From Dactylonectria macrodidyma (Eukaryota > Ascomycota > Sordariomycetes > Hypocreales > Nectriaceae), in the NCBI GenBank assembly GCA_020744425.1, contig JAGMUV010000006.1, forward strand, positions 248,001 to 312,000: a stretch of DNA of 64,000 nucleotides. The letters are read 5' to 3'. Each line of letters opens with the position of its first letter. The first letter of the stretch is position 1. Positions 59,213-64,000 of this stretch are shown one piece after another. The notes beneath the pieces are model-generated. The model searched no databases. It saw only the letters and a list, made by a program, of their open reading frames with translations, and had not been told where the DNA came from. Both the position numbers and the translations under genes were made by a program.

Positions 59213-60943
59213 TCACGCTCGCTGGAGCTCTCGCCTTGTCCACCATGACCATCCACCAAGAACAGAGACACTTAGAACTACAGAAACCACAAAGTACAGC
59301 CAGATCCAATTGGACACTAAAGAGCTCGGGTCGAAATTGAAGAAACCTGTACTAAAGAAGGTCTAGAATAGAGATATTAGTAAGACGTCGCACCGTTAAG
59401 GGAAAAGGAGTAGGAGAAATATACATACAGCTACAAACGTAGCAGGCAAAAATGCAAGAGTCACCCATGCGATTGCTCTCATATCAGAGCTATCTCGGAT
59501 TGCTGCTTCAGTCATCTTGAAACTGAGAGCGCTGTCTCGCTGCGCAATGAGACTTAGAGCCTGCTCCAAATCAGTCGAGAGCGTTAATCAACATGAGAAG
59601 GAATTAAGTCTTACCGCCTGCATTTGTGCTTCTGCACGTCTGGAAAAGTAAGCACTCCTGGTTCGGTTATTCCTTACCCAAGTCTTCATGGCCGAGATTT
59701 TGCTGGAGATAGAGTTCTTCGCCAGGGACACCCTACCCATCTCGGTACCTTTCTGCTCTATCACTGAGTTGATAGACAATTTTGAGTTAAGCTCCTTTAG
59801 CCAGCAAAGAAGTTCCTCATTGATTGTACACTTGCCCTCAAACATGCTGCAGTCTGACATGATGGATGTCAATATGCCTGGGGCTGTCTCAAAGTCGTCA
59901 TTCTGCTCCCAGATTTTCTTTCCATATGCATAGTAGTTGCGCCTTTTATGATAGGCTTTGCCGTGGTAGTTCTTGTGAGTGCCGGTTTTTTTCTCGGTCG
60001 CATAGAGGGAGTCTCTGATAAGATTGAGATCTTTTATCAATCCCTCAGTCCTAGTTTCCATCAAGATCAAAGCGACGAGTAGAGGATGCCAAGCCATCGT
60101 TTGCAAGGCTTGCAGTCGACGGACCAGGTGCTTTGCATCCGCCCTTCGAAGAACGTGTGCTACAGCAAATGTGCACTGCCTAGTTGGATGGTAGGCCACA
60201 GATAGGTTGAAATTCGTGAGGTCGGAATCCCATTTCTCTGGTTTCACCATGTACCCTAAATATTCCGGCATTAGTGTGAATTCACAACAGCGAACGCGGC
60301 AAAGGTAATTTTCCCCAAGATGTACCTTTGAAACCGTGATCGAGTGGGATTGTAAACCAGCTTGGGGGTGCCTGCAGTGTCTCACTGTAGGCATATGAGT
60401 CTCGAAGGTGGAGCAGTTCAAGATGCTCCTTCACTCCGGTCCAAGAGAGTGGTGGGATATCGTCTCTATCGGTGTTTAGAGGTAGTATTCTGCGTTGAGC
60501 CATTAGAACCTGATTTCTTGGCAACAATATCGGTGCAGAGGTTAGGTACATACGCCAGTCTGAAAATACCGCCAGGTGGAGCATTTGTAGGGAGCTATAG
60601 ATTTGCTCGATAATCGAGGTCAGAGCAAGACATACAAACCAGTTTAATATCATACCTGCGAGACTGAACCAAGATCTAGCCAATCTTTTGTGAATACAGT
60701 TGGCTCGAGCTCATGATAAGTGTATTGGAGTTGATTTCCATCCTATGCGGTGTTATTAATGATCGGACTCTTCGCGCACGAAACTCTTACGTGTTTTGAG
60801 TTGATCTCAATAATCCTCGAGTCTGCCGTTTCTACAAACTGACTCAGAAAGGCCGCATCCGATTGGGCGGGTGTGGGCTTGAATGAGGTGATCCAATCGC
60901 TGACACCCCCAGAGACAGCATTCTTAATGTTGTAACTCTTCAT
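59213..60943 (-). CDS. CorA-like fungal membrane protein (multi-exon)
   Basis: Exons are 60943-60791, 60742-60656, about 60594-60326 (probably split by one further small intron between 60560 and 60440), 60255-59615, 59560-59429 and 59362-59213. Introns elsewhere are 48, 61, 70, 54 and 66 nt. The C-terminus has the two-helix CorA-like membrane module: MRAIAWVTLAFLPATFVA (split by the last intron) then TFFSTGFFNFD, and NWIWLYFVVSVVLSVSVLGGW, ending in basic residues. Upstream, ISSKISAMKTWVRNNRTRSAY and ALSLIAQRDSALSFKMTEA form the long stalk helix of the fold. The GMN selectivity motif of true Mg2+ channels is replaced by an FFSTG-type sequence, as in the large fungal group of uncertain function. 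The N-terminal PPGGIFRLAYVP supports the second-exon reading. Confidence 0.75.
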
Positions 60944-61267
60944 GTTGATGAGAACTGTGTTACATCACCAAACAGACGCCAGCAATAGCGACGGAGCAAG
61001 AAGTAGGTCTGCGTAGTGAGAGGCGCTCAATAAAAAGAGGTGGCTGGATAAGTTGCGTGGAAAATGGGATCTGGCTGGCCGTGGACTCCTGGCAAGACGA
61101 GAACTGGCAGTAATTGGTTCATCTAAGCGCCCAACAAAAATGTGTTGTGCCAATGATGTGCAGCCACATCAAGCGAGCTTCACTCCACCTCTGAGGCCTG
61201 GTGTCCTGACACCATGGTATCTCCTATCTATTCAGTATTATGACTGATCTCGTTGTTTTCCCCTATA

Positions 61268-62060
61268 GTCTATGGTGCCTTGAGCTTTGCCTTCTCAACG
61301 TCTACTACCGCATTGTTTACGGCCTACCTGTGGTGGAAGGCGGCTGCCTTAGCAGTATGGGGGACCATTGTGGTCACTTTTATCGCCGCCTTGATACTTA
61401 TCTGCACTGAGTGTAAGCTGATAAACTTGTGTATATTAAGAGTCTGCTCCTGTCTCGGAGAATGTCCACTAAGTATCTCCTTGCTCAGGTATTGGGACCC
61501 AGATCCCCAAGGGCAATGTACGCGAACAGGCACCCGAATCCCTCCGTCCTAAGACTGATCTGTGTTCGTCAAGATGCTTGTCACCGGGCGCTGGCAACTA
61601 TTCTTACCGTAGGCGTCTTTAACCTAAGAACCGATATCGCCCTTATCGTCTTGCCTTTCCCGATTCTCCGACATAGCCAGTTTACCCGCCGACAGTACGT
61701 TATATTTTATATCCTGTCGAGGATGGTCTATTGACGCCTGCAATAGGAAAATTTTAGCTAGGCATTCTATTTAGCATTGGCATCATTATTGTTATCATCA
61801 CTATAGTCAGACTCGCGCGAGTTGTGGACCAATCCTTATCTATAAAGACCCGTGCAATGGTATACGCTTAATACTTTTCTCACCTTGATTTTAAATATGC
61901 TAAATGTCAGTTTAGGGAGCAGTTATCGAGTTCCTGGGCGCTACCATTGTCGCTAACGCCGCCTTCTATTATGCTCTTCTTAAATATATTCAACGAGGGC
62001 ACGACCATGGTCCTACGATAACTGACCAAAGTTGGATATCTATGAAACGGGAGTCAAATC
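61268..62060 (+). pseudogene. Decayed fungal rhodopsin-domain integral membrane protein
   Basis: Fragments in three frames, in order, match the fungal 'integral membrane protein, rhodopsin domain' (SAT4/Pth11-related) layout: a helix near LWWKAAALAVWGTIVVTFIAA, the loop YWDPDPQGQC, then the signature VFNLRTDIALIVLPFPILRHSQ and RRQ, then GILFSIGIIIVIITIVRLARV, and finally GAVIEFLGATIVANAAFYYALL. Frames change repeatedly and stops interrupt the sequence; the region is more AT-rich than the rest of the window. The intact gene would have seven membrane helices. It is consistent with a copy mutated in a repeat-rich neighbourhood. Confidence 0.65.
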
Positions 62061-64000
62061 GACGCTGCGCAGCCTTTGCGAATTGATCTATAGTGGCTAA
62101 AAAATTGATGTCGGAGAGCTTCCTTGATAACAGATGATTTAAATTTTAATGAAATCAGGCTGGGAAGGAGCTTCAATTGGGTTATTGGTGTTGATGCGGG
62201 CCAGTTTGGGCAGGGATTTCTAAGGGGCTAGGAATAGGGGAATTTTAAGGATTTTCTCAGCAAAACCCGGCAGATAGACATGATCAGCTTCAACAGCTGT
62301 GGAGCAACGAGACCTCCCGGCTACGGAAGGGAGCCGGATTCATGTTTCTAGATTGTATCATCACTCAATTTTATCGCATTTTTCCTGCTTTTTGTCTATT
62401 TCCTTCTAATTCCGCTGAAAACGCCCTCTTGCTGCGAGCCCGACCGAAGAAGTCCTCGATCTCCCGCCCCCACCCGGATCTGCCACTGCAACCTTCATCT
62501 TTTGAGCCTTGCCACAACCCGCAGCAAAGATCCAACTCGATAAATCGTCTAATTAGACGCTTTCCCAGCTATCATGAAAAATCCGACCTGTCTGCCTTAT
62601 TCGTGGTGGTGCTATGAGCAGCCGCAGCCGACCTCTGTTGGAGGCGGTGCGACAGCCGCGGTCGCGATTGGACCCCAATTTCGCTGGGGGATAGCTACTG
62701 ATTTGGGTATGGTTTCTTCCTCGTCCGCCAAGGTCGTTTCAGTGTCACGGGCTGAGGCACAGGATAGAGGTACGGGCTATGCTGTGCCAGTCCTGACCTA
62801 GCTAGGCGAGATTGAGCTTCCCTTCTGCTAGCTATTACCGCCTTGCAAGCGAGAGCTCTGCTTTATAGCTGTAAGGTGGCCTTAGCTTTGCTCTTTCTCT
62901 TTTCTTACTCCTTAGTTTTAGATAGACCAATTTTCCGTACCCTTTCGTTAACTAAACCCAGGGCAGGTCCTTATACTAGTAACTATGATCCAGCTATCTA
63001 GTCCAGGATATGACGGGCTAATGGCAATTGATATTAATGATCAAGGGTGGTGCCTTCTGCTGTTTCTCGTGGTTTAGGGCACCTATTGCCTCACCAATTG
63101 GTATATGGAAGGCGAACTCCTGTAGGACTGGGTAGTTAAACCTGCTTCTAATAGGTAAACGGATAACGAAACTGGCCTAGAATGGATTCAATTTTTAATA
63201 AATATACTGCGTTATAGATAAAAGGTATATAATAAATATTAGTAATTAATAGACATAGGACCCATGTATTAACTGAGTTTGAGGCCTTCTATGAGGATAG
63301 GAAGATTATTATAATCTGCCTGCCTGCATATACATTACACCTCCTCCAGCTGCTTAATATTAGGTATTTTAGTGTCTTAAAGTGTATATATAGTGTAGCG
63401 AGATGCAATAAAAACTCTAGTCATTCTGAGTTGCTGTTGCCTTGGGCTTCGGTTTTGGGCCCTCACAGTGTTATTCACTATTGGTTGTTAATGTTTTTTT
63501 TTTGACTGTTTAACCTCTGGCCCCCTCTTAGTGTGCGCTGCCAATGACCATGACCTCAATGTAGTGTAGCGGTTGAGGACTTCATTAAATTACATCTTAC
63601 TTACATTACTAAAGCTGAATTCTTTATTGCTTTTAAAGCTGCTCACTTTGTATCTATTGCCGAGAAGAATATTAAAGGGGGTCTTAGAGGAGCATGTCCT
63701 ATCCCTTTGACCATGAGGCTGTGATATCTGAGCTAGATGTTATGTTATGAATGCCGTTGCCTACCGGATCCCTTCCTGTAACTGCTAACCCTTAAGTATC
63801 CTAGATATCACATAGCCTAATGGAGGCTGTCTTACAATCTGATTTTATTGAAGGTTGCATTACTTGTCATTAGGGAAGCTTGCTGATGCTAATTCTTAAT
63901 GCTATTAACTAGCTAATAAAATGGACGCAGTTATTAGCTCGCTTAGCTACTCTCTTAGCCGCCAAAGTACGTTCTCTCTGAAAACCGAATGACGCACTTA
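62061..64000. other. AT-rich, gene-poor right flank
   Basis: From about 62.1 kb, and strongly from 62.9 kb on, TA-rich words and short stops dominate (for example around 63200-63420). No gene was supported; an open frame at 62342-62617 has no features. The composition suits repeat-derived DNA affected by C-to-T mutation such as RIP, although no transposase or reverse-transcriptase motif was readable. Confidence 0.55.
62838..62964 (+). repeat. Dispersed repeat, copy 2
   Basis: Same ordered blocks as 35852-35964: ccgccttgcaag (62838), ctccttagt (62908) and aaacccagggc (62954). The spacing between the first two blocks is 70 here and 56 in copy 1; between the last two it is 46 in both. Confidence 0.6.

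Overview
The window looks like chromosomal DNA of a filamentous ascomycete, probably a sordariomycete. I infer this from the gene content: WSC-domain cell-surface protein, DEP-RGS regulator, cutinase, GH11 xylanase, many MFS carriers, several Zn2Cys6 regulators and NmrA-like proteins. Gene structure agrees: introns are mostly 47-70 nt with GTRNGT donors, CTAAC/CTGAC branch sites close to the acceptor, and YAG acceptors. No rRNA, tRNA, CRISPR array or bacterial-type operon was seen. The species cannot be fixed from sequence alone.

Layout. 0.3-7.1 kb: a trypsin-fold protein, an NmrA-like protein, an EthD-like protein and a GPI-type WSC protein, all on +. 7.7-13.2 kb: a short FlbA-type RGS gene on -, about 2.9 kb of non-coding DNA with simple repeats, and a decayed gene. 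13.4-28.2 kb: an ACS-type MFS carrier, a cutinase, a DHA-type MFS carrier with a neighbouring Zn2Cys6 regulator, a LITAF-domain gene, a sugar-porter MFS and a second Zn2Cys6 regulator. 29.3-35.1 kb: a voltage-gated proton channel, an M28 glutamate-carboxypeptidase-like protein and a tandem dimeric-barrel protein with a His-rich tail. 36-40 kb: a third Zn2Cys6 regulator with splice or frame defects, a junction between a truncated bZIP gene and a truncated SDR gene, and a decayed copy of the regulator's first exon. 40.2-49.3 kb: a quinone-oxidoreductase-like gene, an LTA-synthase-like sulfatase-superfamily protein, a second NmrA-like gene and a secreted NTF2-like protein. 52-61 kb: a full-length eight-exon ABC-C transporter, a GH11 xylanase and a CorA-like membrane protein. 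61.2-64 kb: increasingly AT-rich, apparently repeat-derived DNA with a rhodopsin-domain pseudogene.

How the genes fit together. There is no PKS, NRPS or terpene synthase core, so this is not an obvious biosynthetic cluster. It reads as an accessory region rich in transport (three MFS, one ABC-C), secreted hydrolases (cutinase, xylanase, M28 peptidase) and regulators, with scattered gene relics. Two regulator/carrier neighbourhoods (Zn2Cys6 next to DHA-MFS; sugar porter convergent with Zn2Cys6) may be local regulatory pairs, which is inference. Exon structures below were derived by eye from splice consensus plus continuity of recognisable protein families.
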